From the NCBI GenBank assembly GCA_002471345.1, contig DKPS01000019.1, forward strand, positions 1 through 17,601: a stretch of DNA of 17,601 bases. Direction: 5' to 3'. The notes beneath the pieces are model-generated. The model saw nothing but the letters and a program-made list of their open reading frames with translations. It made no database searches and was not told the origin of the DNA. A program made the position numbers and the translations under genes. Shown here piece after piece: positions 1-7,862 of the stretch. Every line of letters starts with the position of its first letter. The stretch's first letter is position 1. The stretch comes from Saprospiraceae bacterium UBA7328 (GTDB lineage Bacteria; Bacteroidota; Bacteroidia; Chitinophagales; Saprospiraceae).

Positions 1-2036
1 CCTTCATTTAAAGATGGCATAAACTCTTGTCCAGTATTCTGATATATCTGAATCCCACTGAATAAGATAAAGCCTACTAGGAGTAAAAACAAGATTTTCA
101 CTCGCAATAGGAATCTCAATATTGATTCATAAAAGTGTATGACAATCCAGAAAAAACAGAGTAAAACTGCAACGATAGAAATGACAAAAAAGCTATTAGA
201 AAATAGAGACTTATTCACCCCTAACGGCATCCATATCTGTGTTAAAATGACGGCTATGATTATGGCATAAGAAACATTGGACGCTATCAAAAAAGTTCGA
301 CTCCTTTTGGGAAAATATAGGTCGATTGACCTTTGAAATATCCCTAAAAAAGCAACTAAAGAGATAATTAAAATAAAAGCATTTCCTATATAGAAAAATG
401 CAAAAGTAGATGCGAGAAGCACTAAAATATTAGCTCCAAGTCCTACTTTTTTCTTATCCCATTTTATACTAAAAAGGCTATGGGCAAGTGGAGGAATAAA
501 ACATAGGGCAACAATGACTGCAGCAACTAGTGCAAATGTCTTAGTATATGCTAATGGTCTGAATAGTTTTCCTTCTGCGGCCTCCATGGCAAATACAGGA
601 AGGAAACTTACAACTGTAGTGGCCACAGCTGTCAATACCGCACTCCCTACTTCAGTGGTAGCTTCATAGACCGTAATCATAAGACTCTCACTCTCACCCA
701 TTTTAGTCTTGCGGTCTAGAATACTTTCGGTAAGAACTATTCCCATATCTACCATGGTGCCTATGGCAATGGCTATTCCTGATAAGGCTACAATATTAGC
801 ATCCACACCTAGATACCTCATTGCTATAAAGCACATCAATACCGCAATGGGTAATGTCCCCGCAACTAATAGTGAAGATTTGAGATTAAAGAGTAGTAAG
901 ATCACAACTATGATAGTGATAAGAATCTCTAGAGTAAGTGCTTCTTCTAGAGTACCAATGGTTTCGTTAATGAGTTGTGTTCTATCATAAAAAGGTACAA
1001 TCGTTACTTGAGAAACAGTACCATCTGAGAGTGTTTTCATGGGTAATCCAGGTCCTAAAAGATCTATTTTGTCCTTGACATTATTAATAACTGCCAAAGG
1101 ATTGGCCCCATATCGTGCCACTACAACTCCACCTACTGCCTCTGCACCAGACTTGTCTAAGATTCCTCTACGAGTACTTGGACCTAAGTAAACTTTAGCT
1201 ATATCTCCTATAGTAACAGGTATATTGTTTCTAGCAGTAATTATACTCTCTTCTATATCAGAAATGGATTTTACATATCCTAGACCTCTTACAAAATATT
1301 CGACTTGATTGATCTCTATTGTCTGAGCGCCTACATCTATATTACTCCCTTTTATGGCTTTCATCACATCAGAAAGAGACAAGCCTTTTGATTTCAACAA
1401 GTTAGGGTCCACGTCTACTCGATATTCTTTTGTGAATCCTCCTATCGAGGCCACTTCAGAAACTCCTTCTGCAGACATAAGGCCATACTGGACATAAAAA
1501 TCCTGAATAGATCTTAGCTCTTGAGGATCCCAACCCCCTGTGGGTTCTCCTTCTTCATTTCTACCTTCAAGAGTATACCAATAGATCTGGCCTAATGCGG
1601 TAGCATCTGGCCCAAGAGTAGGGTTCACACCATCAGGTAAAAGAGATGCCGGAAGTGAATTGAGTTTTTCCAAAATTCTACTTCGACTCCAATAAAACTC
1701 AACATCATCATTAAAAATTAAATAGATGCTCGAAAAGCCGAACATAGAATTGCTACGTACACTCTTGACCCCAGGAATTCCCAGCAGCGAAGAAGTCAGT
1801 GGATAGGTAATTTGGTCCTCTACATCTTGAGGAGATCTGCCAATCCATTTGGTAAAAACTATTTGTTGATTTTCGCCAATGTCAGGAATGGCATCAACAG
1901 ATACAGGATCACGAGGTAACCAGTCTATATTATAATCGAATGGTGCAGTTACTAATCCCCATCCAACAACAAGTAATAGAAACAGCCAAGTAATGAGCTT
2001 ATTCTCTAAGAAGAATTTTACGATATTATTTATCAT
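1..2036 (-). CDS. CusA-like heavy-metal RND efflux pump, N-terminal 678 residues (3' end outside window)
   Basis: Inner-membrane proton-driven RND transporter that would form a tripartite efflux complex with a periplasmic adaptor and an outer-membrane channel; neither is in view. My translation from the ATG at 2036 is open to the window edge. It has a TM1 (about residues 10-27), periplasmic porter motifs such as VEDQITYPLTSSLLGIPGV and LGPDATALGQIYWY, and a TM4 motif AIGTMVDMGIVLTES in which Asp430 aligns with the CusA proton-relay Asp405. The AIGxMVD form resembles the Cu/Ag (HME4) subgroup rather than the DFG form of Zn/Co/Ni pumps, so monovalent copper or silver is the inferred substrate. 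The methionine relay that would confirm this lies past the edge. The visible part ends at EFMPSLNEG, matching the start of the second periplasmic half. Unlike E. coli CusA, about 100 extra, largely hydrophobic residues (about 530-640) sit between TM6 and TM7. It lies 152 bp downstream of a broken HYC_CC_PP gene. Confidence 0.93.
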   Translation of the reverse strand, partial: MINNIVKFFLENKLITWLFLLLVVGWGLVTAPFDYNIDWLPRDPVSVDAIPDIGENQQIVFTKWIGRSPQDVEDQITYPLTSSLLGIPGVKSVRSNSMFGFSSIYLIFNDDVEFYWSRSRILEKLNSLPASLLPDGVNPTLGPDATALGQIYWYTLEGRNEEGEPTGGWDPQELRSIQDFYVQYGLMSAEGVSEVASIGGFTKEYRVDVDPNLLKSKGLSLSDVMKAIKGSNIDVGAQTIEINQVEYFVRGLGYVKSISDIEESIITARNNIPVTIGDIAKVYLGPSTRRGILDKSGAEAVGGVVVARYGANPLAVINNVKDKIDLLGPGLPMKTLSDGTVSQVTIVPFYDRTQLINETIGTLEEALTLEILITIIVVILLLFNLKSSLLVAGTLPIAVLMCFIAMRYLGVDANIVALSGIAIAIGTMVDMGIVLTESILDRKTKMGESESLMITVYEATTEVGSAVLTAVATTVVSFLPVFAMEAAEGKLFRPLAYTKTFALVAAVIVALCFIPPLAHSLFSIKWDKKKVGLGANILVLLASTFAFFYIGNAFILIISLVAFLGIFQRSIDLYFPKRSRTFLIASNVSYAIIIAVILTQIWMPLGVNKSLFSNSFFVISIVAVLLCFFWIVIHFYESILRFLLRVKILFLLLVGFILFSGIQIYQNTGQEFMPSLNE

Positions 2037-2115
2037 ATTTTGAATTAATCATAAGTCAATAACTATATTATCTAGCACTAAAGTCACTAAGTAAATAGGA
2101 TTTTAGAACAGCTAA

Positions 2116-2136
2116 CTTTTAGCAAATAACTAAAAG
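2116..2136. repeat. Perfect 7-bp inverted repeat upstream of the CusA-like gene
   Basis: CTTTTAG and CTAAAAG flank a 7-base spacer, about 80 bp before the pump start codon. No U-run follows on either strand, so it does not look like an intrinsic terminator. It could be an operator or an mRNA hairpin between the HYC_CC_PP gene and the pump gene. A second, 6-bp dyad (CTGCTA/TAGCAG, 2144-2169) lies next to it. Both are short and AT-rich enough to arise by chance. Confidence 0.25.
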
Positions 2137-2188
2137 ATAAATGCTGCTAGATCAACACGGATATAGCAGTATTAAACCTATGATTTAA

Positions 2189-2623
2189 TCAAATAAGAAA
2201 TGCCTGGTAAAGTATCTGAAACCCTATGTCGGGTAATGGAGGTGGCTTGTAAGAAGTATAAGATTTAAACTCTGGAGAGAAATCTTGAAGTAGAGGTGTT
2301 ACGTCGGAGGGGGTGTGATGTGAAAATACTATATCAACAAATTCCACAACCATTGATGAAGTATAATCAACATCAAGATCTTCTATTTGTACTTTCTCGT
2401 TGTGACAACAATTTTTCTTATCATCTTAAGATTGAGCTTTTGCCTTTGAAGCACATAATGATTTAGAATCCTTAGAGCAGCTTGTTGTTGTTTTAAATAA
2501 ACTTATTCCTGCCAAACTGTTCTGGCAATAATGAAGATTAACTGAATAATTAAAACTAGTTAAGATTATTAGACTGGCTAATATCAGACTTATGATACGA
2601 TATGGAGTTTTATACTCGATCAT
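2189..2623 (-). pseudogene. HYC_CC_PP-family small exported protein, interrupted by an in-frame TAA
   Basis: Read from the ATG at 2623 this is 144 codons plus a terminal TGA, with a single TAA at 2426-2428 (codon 66) in the same frame. The first 65 codons give a hydrophobic export signal (about residues 9-24) and a His31-Tyr32-Cys33 motif. After the TAA the frame continues with KKNCCHN (Cys72-Cys73), an acidic stretch, and YKPPPLPDIG about 18 residues from the end. HYC, CC and PP, in this order and spacing, are the marks of the Bacteroidota family of that name, usually 130-145 residues and often beside RND metal-efflux genes. Its function is unknown; conserved His and Cys suggest periplasmic metal contact (inference). 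The intact frame on both sides points to a recent nonsense mutation, a sequencing error, or less likely readthrough. It sits 176 bp after alaS and before the CusA-like gene, same strand. Confidence 0.82.
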
Positions 2624-2630
2624 GAATGCA

Positions 2631-2669
2631 TAAAGTTAATGGAAATTGGCTTTGAAAGTCAATATTTCA
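2631..2669 (-). promoter_or_regulatory. Possible promoter and dyad before the HYC_CC_PP gene
   Basis: On the minus strand a TATTG (2660-2664) is followed 21 bases later by TAACTTTA (2631-2638), seven of eight matches to the Bacteroidota -7 element TAnnTTTG. The upstream box lies inside a perfect 5-bp dyad, TGAAA-N7-TTTCA (2653-2669), where a regulator could bind. The -7-like box ends only 7 bases before the ATG, so the transcript would be leaderless or nearly so, which weakens the call. Confidence 0.25.
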
Positions 2670-2799
2670 TTCCTCATCTCAAATTGCAAAATGAATGACT
2701 TCTAGTTTTAGGCTCCTCTAAGAGTTATTGAAAATGGAAACCTTATATTTCTTAGCTCATATTGAAAATTCCTAATTCGTTGAATTACAATGTTGAGAC

Positions 2800-5415
2800 C
2801 TACAAAAACTCATCCAAGGCACTCAATGCAGTATCTATTCCCGATGCTTTTTTTCCTCCCGCTGTAGCAAAAAAGGATTGGCCTCCACCGCCGCCTTGAA
2901 TATGAGAAGATATAGATTTAATAATCTTACCAGCATCTAATTTGTCCGTTACTAAATCTTGACTTATTGTAAGCATCAAATTCGCTTTTTCGCCATTGTC
3001 TAATCCAAATAGAATAACAGCACTACCCTTTTGCTTCTCGAGGTTGTAAGCAATAGTTTTTGCAGATTTTGCATCGACTCCTATTAATTTTTTAACAAGA
3101 ACATTTACCCCATTTCTAATTTCAAAATTATTTAGTAAATCTTTTTGAAGGTCTCCGGCACTTGCTGATTTAAGTTCTTCTATTTCTTTGCTCAAAGATT
3201 TATTCTGATCTATCAGTTCTGAGACATTTCGCAATGGGTTTGTCGGATTTTTAAAGAGGGACTTAATTTCATCTAAAACTGAAATCTGATCATTAATAAA
3301 TGTTTCAGCTCCATTAGAAGTCAATGCTTCTATCCTCCTCACTCCTGCTGCTATAGCTGATTCTGATCTAATTTTAAATAGTCCAATAGACCCTGTAGAT
3401 CTGACATGGCATCCTCCACACAACTCCACTGAATATGTAGAATCAAAAGTGATCATTCTTACAAAATCACCATATTTCTCGCCAAAGAGCATCATAGCAC
3501 CAGACTTTTTAGCCTCTTCAATCGGCATATTTCGAGATTCATCTAGAGCTATATTTTCCCTTATTTTTATATTCACTATTCTCTCAATAGATTTTAAATC
3601 AGATTCTGATATTTTTTCAAAATGCGAAAAGTCAAATCTCAGGTACTTTTCATTCACCAATGATCCTTTCTGCGCCACATGATCTCCAAGCACTTGTCTA
3701 AGTGCAGCATGGAGCAAATGAGTAGCAGTATGATTGTTTTCAACGAGAGATCTTCGAGTGGCTGTCACAGAAGCAATACAGCTACCTTCAAATGAATTTG
3801 GTAATTCATTTACATAATGAATAATCAGTTCATTCTCTTTCTGAGTATCATAAACATTAATAATCTGATCACCACATTTAATTTCTCCAATATCTCCAAC
3901 TTGTCCACCGCTCTCCCCATAAAAAGGCGTCTTATCTAAAACCAGATGATACTGATCTTTTCCTTTTGTGGATACGGTCCTATATTTAATTATATGTGAT
4001 GAAGAACTCTCTAGATTATCATATCCAATAAACTGAACTTGACCTTTATTCACTTCTATCCAATCTCCTGACTCTTTTTTGGCATCAGCTCTGGATCTTT
4101 CTTTCTGTTCAGCAAGTGCGTTCTCGAATTGAGATTCATTTACAAATAAGCCATTCTCAGATGCAATGAGCCTAGTCAAATCAATTGGGAACCCATAGGT
4201 ATCATACAATTCAAATGCTGCATTTCCATTGATCTCTTCGCCTTTTTGCACTAATACATCTAACCTTTTCAGTCCACCAGCTAAAGTTCTAAGAAAGGAT
4301 TTCTCTTCTTCTAAAACAATCTTCTCAATAAAATCCTTTTGAGCATCTAATTCAGGAAAAACACCTTTAAAATATGCTGCTAATCCAGGTACCAAAGTAT
4401 GGAGTAAAGGCTCCTTCCTTTCTAAAAAAGTATAGTAATATCTCACCGCTCTTCTCAGTATTCTACGTATTACATATCCAGCACCTGTGTTGCTAGGAAG
4501 TTCTCCATCAGCAATAGTAAAACTCACTGCTCGAATATGATCAACTAATACTCGAAATGCGATGTCTGATTTGTTATCTATTGAATAATCTGCAGTATAT
4601 TTTATTCCTAATTCTTTCTCAAGGTGATTGATAAATTGCATAAAGATATCAGTGGCATAATTAGATTGTTTTTGTTGAAGAGCCATACACAATCTCTCAA
4701 ATCCCATCCCCGTATCCACATGCTTCTCTGGAAGATTTTCTAAACTTCCATCTGCTTTTCTGTTAAACTGAATAAATACAAGGTTCCAAATCTCCACTAC
4801 CAATGGATGATCGGCATTAACCAAATCTTTACCAGGAGCTTTTGCGATGTCCTCACTAGATCTCAGGTCTACATGGATTTCTGAACATGGTCCACAGGGC
4901 CCTTGCTCACCCATTTCCCAGAAATTATCTTTTCTATCAAAATATAAAATTCGATCTTCAGATACATATTTTTTCCAAAATCCGGCAGCTTCATTATCTC
5001 TTTCTAAGCCTTCTTTATCATCACCTTCAAAAACAGAAACATATAGCCTGTCCTTAGGTAGTCCATAAACATCTGTAAGTAATTCCCATGCCCAAGAAAT
5101 AGCCTCCTCTTTAAAATAGTCACCAATGCTCCAATTGCCTAACATCTCAAACATGGTGTGGTGATAAGAATCAATTCCTACTTCTTCCAAATCATTGTGC
5201 TTACCACTTACTCTAAGACACTTCTGACTGTCTGCTAGTCTTTTAACATCTGGGGTTTTGTTTCCAAGAAAATAATCTTTGAATTGATTCATTCCTGCAT
5301 TTGTAAACATCAGTGTGGGGTCCTGCTTGTTTACTATTGGTGCAGAAGGCACAATCTTGTGTCCTTTAGACTCAAAAAAACTAAAAAATGTATTTCTTAT
5401 TTCTGTCGAGTTCAT
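2800..5415 (-). CDS. alaS: Alanyl-tRNA synthetase
   Basis: Cytoplasmic class II synthetase that charges tRNA-Ala and hydrolyses mischarged Ser/Gly-tRNA-Ala. At 871 residues it is full length for the bacterial family. The N-terminus carries the catalytic-domain pattern FFSFFESKGHKIVPSAP followed by DPTLMFTNAGMNQFKDYFLG. The editing domain shows the HxxxH motif (His562, His566, in HTATHLLH) and the Cys666/His670 pair in CGGCH, the usual zinc-binding set. A glycine-rich C-Ala segment with GGKKASGID closes the protein. The ATG at 5415 is chosen because the conserved RNTFFSFFESKGH pattern begins a few residues after it. It diverges from the M23 peptidase gene across 244 bp. I see no convincing TAnnTTTG promoter for it there and no strong terminator after it; a short AT-rich dyad (2773-2787) lies just past the stop. 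Confidence 0.98.
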   Translation of the reverse strand: MNSTEIRNTFFSFFESKGHKIVPSAPIVNKQDPTLMFTNAGMNQFKDYFLGNKTPDVKRLADSQKCLRVSGKHNDLEEVGIDSYHHTMFEMLGNWSIGDYFKEEAISWAWELLTDVYGLPKDRLYVSVFEGDDKEGLERDNEAAGFWKKYVSEDRILYFDRKDNFWEMGEQGPCGPCSEIHVDLRSSEDIAKAPGKDLVNADHPLVVEIWNLVFIQFNRKADGSLENLPEKHVDTGMGFERLCMALQQKQSNYATDIFMQFINHLEKELGIKYTADYSIDNKSDIAFRVLVDHIRAVSFTIADGELPSNTGAGYVIRRILRRAVRYYYTFLERKEPLLHTLVPGLAAYFKGVFPELDAQKDFIEKIVLEEEKSFLRTLAGGLKRLDVLVQKGEEINGNAAFELYDTYGFPIDLTRLIASENGLFVNESQFENALAEQKERSRADAKKESGDWIEVNKGQVQFIGYDNLESSSSHIIKYRTVSTKGKDQYHLVLDKTPFYGESGGQVGDIGEIKCGDQIINVYDTQKENELIIHYVNELPNSFEGSCIASVTATRRSLVENNHTATHLLHAALRQVLGDHVAQKGSLVNEKYLRFDFSHFEKISESDLKSIERIVNIKIRENIALDESRNMPIEEAKKSGAMMLFGEKYGDFVRMITFDSTYSVELCGGCHVRSTGSIGLFKIRSESAIAAGVRRIEALTSNGAETFINDQISVLDEIKSLFKNPTNPLRNVSELIDQNKSLSKEIEELKSASAGDLQKDLLNNFEIRNGVNVLVKKLIGVDAKSAKTIAYNLEKQKGSAVILFGLDNGEKANLMLTISQDLVTDKLDAGKIIKSISSHIQGGGGGQSFFATAGGKKASGIDTALSALDEFL

Positions 5416-5544
5416 CTATAACTAATTATGTCGTTAATTCTAGAACTATATAATACATCAGCAAAGTTTAGCAATCATTCGTAAAATATAAATCGCTGAT
5501 TTTCAATATATTACATAGAGAACAATAAAATAAATTATTTTTTA

Positions 5545-5562
5545 AAATTTGGCAACAAATTT
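5545..5562. repeat. 7-bp inverted repeat with GCAA loop in the alaS/M23 divergent region
   Basis: AAATTTG, GCAA and CAAATTT form a perfect dyad with a 4-base spacer. The same heptamer AAATTTG recurs at 5557-5563 and at 5587-5593, the last within the proposed -7 box of the M23 gene. The dyad overlaps the proposed -33 box, so a DNA-binding role is possible. AAATTT is itself palindromic and the region is very AT-rich, so chance is a fair alternative. Confidence 0.3.
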
Positions 5563-5593
5563 GGTCATGAAACGAATATAAATGTTAAATTTG
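5561..5593 (+). promoter_or_regulatory. Bacteroidota-type promoter for the M23 peptidase gene
   Basis: TAAATTTG at 5586-5593 is a full match to the -7 element TAnnTTTG read by the Bacteroidota primary sigma factor. A TTG (5561-5563, within TTTGG) lies 22 bases upstream, within the 17-23 spacing reported for this class. The predicted start site would leave a leader of roughly 60 bases before the ATG at 5660. Confidence 0.6.
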
Positions 5594-5659
5594 TCCGTCA
5601 TCCAAAACCACCTCCCATTTTAAAGGATGCAAATATAGTATATACCGATTACTGAGAAG

Positions 5660-6643
5660 ATGAAAAAACTGAAGTACGTATTTAATGAGCAAACTCTACA
5701 ATATGAGCAAGTTGAGATTACATTAAAAGAAAGAGTTGCCAAGAGCTTCGGAATTATATCCTCTCTAATTTTTACATCATTAATAATATCTCTTACCCTT
5801 TCCCATTTTTTCCCTACCGTGAAGGAAAAGTCATTGGACAAGGAAATTGTTCAAATGCAATATCATCTCTCTCAATTGTCAGATGAATACCAAGATTTGC
5901 ATACAGAAATTGATGTTCTTCAGGATAAAGATGCTAATGTGCATAGAGTAATTTTTGGTTTAGATCCTGTTGATGCTGCCGTCTGGGAAGGCGGAACAGG
6001 TGGAAGGGAGAATATCATTCAATTAGTGAATACGAAGTCTGCTAATGAAGTATTATCGGAACTTGTTGAAAAGGCTGAAAGACTTAAAAGAAAAATTAAT
6101 ATTCAGAAAAAATCTCTGGATACGATCATGTCGCTTTCGATCAAGCATGAAGAAAAGCTAGCATCAATACCTTCTATCAAACCAGTACAAGAAGAAAAAC
6201 TAAAAAGAAGAATAAGGTATCTGTCAGGATTTGGTTGGAGAATTCATCCAGTTCATAAAGTCAAAAAATTTCACAAAGGAATAGATTTTACTGCACCAAG
6301 AGGAACTCCAATCCAATCTACGGGAAACGGAGTAGTGGTAAGAGTTCAAAATAAACGTACTGGATACGGTAAAAACATAGTAATAGACCATGGTCATGGA
6401 TTTGAGACTCTATATGGACATCTTCAAGATGTAGAGGTAACAAAAGGTCAAAGAGTCAAAAAAGGTCAAAGAATAGGCACTATTGGAAGTTCAGGAACAT
6501 CTACAGCTCCGCATCTTCACTATGAAGTAAGGCTAAAAGATCAAGCTGTTAATCCGATTGATTATGTTTTGGATGGACTTACACCTGAGGAATATCAAAT
6601 TTTAGTGTCAAGAGCTGCACAAGAGAACCAATCATTTGACTAA
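5660..6643 (+). CDS. Membrane-anchored M23 (LytM-type) peptidase, probable murein DD-endopeptidase
   Basis: 327 residues. A short charged N-terminus typical of Bacteroidota M23 proteins (KYVFNEQTLQYEQVEIT) is followed by one TM anchor (about 29-50) with no cleavage site. Next come helical, coiled-coil-like segments (about 56-100 and 128-165) and a C-terminal M23 domain (about 188-305). Zinc ligands are visible: His205 and Asp209 in HKGID, and His287 in the HLH triad (285-287), with His254 in YGH as a likely catalytic residue. The active site is complete, so it is probably an active enzyme cutting peptidoglycan cross-links rather than a degenerate EnvC-like activator. The domain should face the periplasm. 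It has its own promoter and is divergent from alaS. The next gene begins 77 bp downstream on the same strand. Confidence 0.92.
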   Translation: MKKLKYVFNEQTLQYEQVEITLKERVAKSFGIISSLIFTSLIISLTLSHFFPTVKEKSLDKEIVQMQYHLSQLSDEYQDLHTEIDVLQDKDANVHRVIFGLDPVDAAVWEGGTGGRENIIQLVNTKSANEVLSELVEKAERLKRKINIQKKSLDTIMSLSIKHEEKLASIPSIKPVQEEKLKRRIRYLSGFGWRIHPVHKVKKFHKGIDFTAPRGTPIQSTGNGVVVRVQNKRTGYGKNIVIDHGHGFETLYGHLQDVEVTKGQRVKKGQRIGTIGSSGTSTAPHLHYEVRLKDQAVNPIDYVLDGLTPEEYQILVSRAAQENQSFD

Positions 6644-6720
6644 AAGTATTCCTGTCCTGGATTTACTTTTAAATGTCTAATAAAATCACTAATCGAGTCT
6701 TTTCCCTATATATTTAATAT

Positions 6721-7839
6721 ATGAGATTTGATTACTTAGGAATTTTCGGAAGTTTACTTAGTTCCAAACCGTCTAAGAAGACAAAGAATGCAAGAACAAG
6801 TTGTCCTAATTGTAATCATTCTCAAGAGGTTGAATTTCACTTTTGTCCAAATTGTGGTCAAAATGCGCGTGAAAGTAAAATCACATTCTTTTCGCTGATT
6901 GGTGAGATCTTTACCAGTGTTTTTAATCTAGATGCTTCACTTTATAGATCTTTCTTTTGGTTACCTATTCCAGCATATCTCAGTAAAAGGTATGTGAAAG
7001 GAGAAAGGAAACAATACCTCAATCCTGTAAGGTTTTTCTTTTTCTCTATGCTGTTATTCTTTGCTCTGCTTGTTGGCTTTATGGATTTTAGCATTTTCCA
7101 AGAAACAAATCAACAACAGTTGGTTAAGATTGAAAAATCTGAAATGTTGAAATCATTTGAAGATGAGATTTTAAAAGATCAATATTCAAACGTAGATAGC
7201 CTGGTCTTTGACTCACTACGGTCGATTTTATTCAAAGGTGTAATATTGCCTGAACTAGACACAGTTTTTAAAGGCCCTTTAGATGAAGATAGTATTAGTA
7301 TCATTATGTTCAACACTGGAGCTAAACTTCTCCGTAAGGACCTATTCACCAAGTCTATTGATGACATTATCAAAGAACAAAATGAAGAATCTTGGTTTAA
7401 TAGACTGATAATGAGGCAGATGATAAGAGTGAGTCGTGATTTTAAAGGAGCATTATCATTTTTTGCTGGTAATGGCATATGGGTATTCGTCGCTGGGATT
7501 TTCTTTTTATCTTTTGTAATGAAATTTCTGTACATCAGAAAAAAGAATTTTCTTATTGAACATTCCATTCTCCTGTTTCATACTCATGCTTTCGCTTTTG
7601 TGGTAGGTGTCATAGCCATGATTCTAATTAAAGTGTTTAAGGATTTAGATCCTATCATGTTCATTTCATCAGGATTGCTGATTTCTGTCCTTTATGTAGT
7701 TATAAGCATAAAAAGTTATTATGGTCAAGGATGGTTCAAAACACTTTTAAAATTTATAATCATTACCATCTTTTACAGCATTATTATGGTGATGCTCATG
7801 GGAATAGTACTTTTACTAAGTATTATATTTTTCAACTGA
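6721..7839 (+). CDS. DUF3667-type membrane protein with N-terminal zinc ribbon
   Basis: 372 residues. A four-cysteine zinc ribbon stands at the N-terminus (Cys28-x2-Cys31 and Cys42-x2-Cys45, both CPNC). It is followed by the family core: FNLDASLYRSFFWL, then KRYVKGERKQYLNPVRFFFF leading into TM1 (about 97-120). A hydrophilic, probably extracytoplasmic loop (about 121-240) separates this from four more TM segments that fill the C-terminal third. This is the layout of the Bacteroidota DUF3667 family, whose function is unknown to me; no catalytic motif is visible. It lies between the M23 peptidase and gatB on the same strand (22 bp to gatB), so co-transcription with gatB is possible but says little about its role. 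Confidence 0.82.
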   Translation: MRFDYLGIFGSLLSSKPSKKTKNARTSCPNCNHSQEVEFHFCPNCGQNARESKITFFSLIGEIFTSVFNLDASLYRSFFWLPIPAYLSKRYVKGERKQYLNPVRFFFFSMLLFFALLVGFMDFSIFQETNQQQLVKIEKSEMLKSFEDEILKDQYSNVDSLVFDSLRSILFKGVILPELDTVFKGPLDEDSISIIMFNTGAKLLRKDLFTKSIDDIIKEQNEESWFNRLIMRQMIRVSRDFKGALSFFAGNGIWVFVAGIFFLSFVMKFLYIRKKNFLIEHSILLFHTHAFAFVVGVIAMILIKVFKDLDPIMFISSGLLISVLYVVISIKSYYGQGWFKTLLKFIIITIFYSIIMVMLMGIVLLLSIIFFN

Positions 7840-7862
7840 TTCTATTCATTAAATAAAGTTTA

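Noticed and set aside
709..990. A 93-codon open frame on the plus strand
   Set aside because: It lies entirely antisense to the CusA-like coding sequence, and its translation resembles no family I know.
2400..2440. A frameshift as the cause of the split HYC_CC_PP gene
   Set aside because: Codon-by-codon reading shows both halves in one frame; only the TAA separates them.
2426..2623. A complete, free-standing 65-residue protein
   Set aside because: The same frame continues past the TAA with the remaining family motifs, so the 65 codons are the front part of a longer gene.
2773..2787. TAATTC-N3-GAATTA dyad just after alaS as an intrinsic terminator
   Set aside because: The stem is short and AT-only in its core, and no proper U-run follows, so it cannot be called a terminator with any confidence.
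5462..5470. TAAACTTTG on the minus strand as the alaS promoter
   Set aside because: The spacing inside the element is one base too long for TAnnTTTG, and no TTG lies at the right distance upstream.
5620..5841. A 73-codon minus-strand frame covering the start of the M23 gene
   Set aside because: It overlaps the clear M23 N-terminus and TM segment; its hydrophobic tail arises from the opposite strand of coding and AT-rich leader sequence.
7179..7568. A 129-codon open frame antisense to the DUF3667 gene
   Set aside because: It is the complement of hydrophobic and Ser/Leu-rich codons of a well-supported gene; no start signal or recognisable domain.
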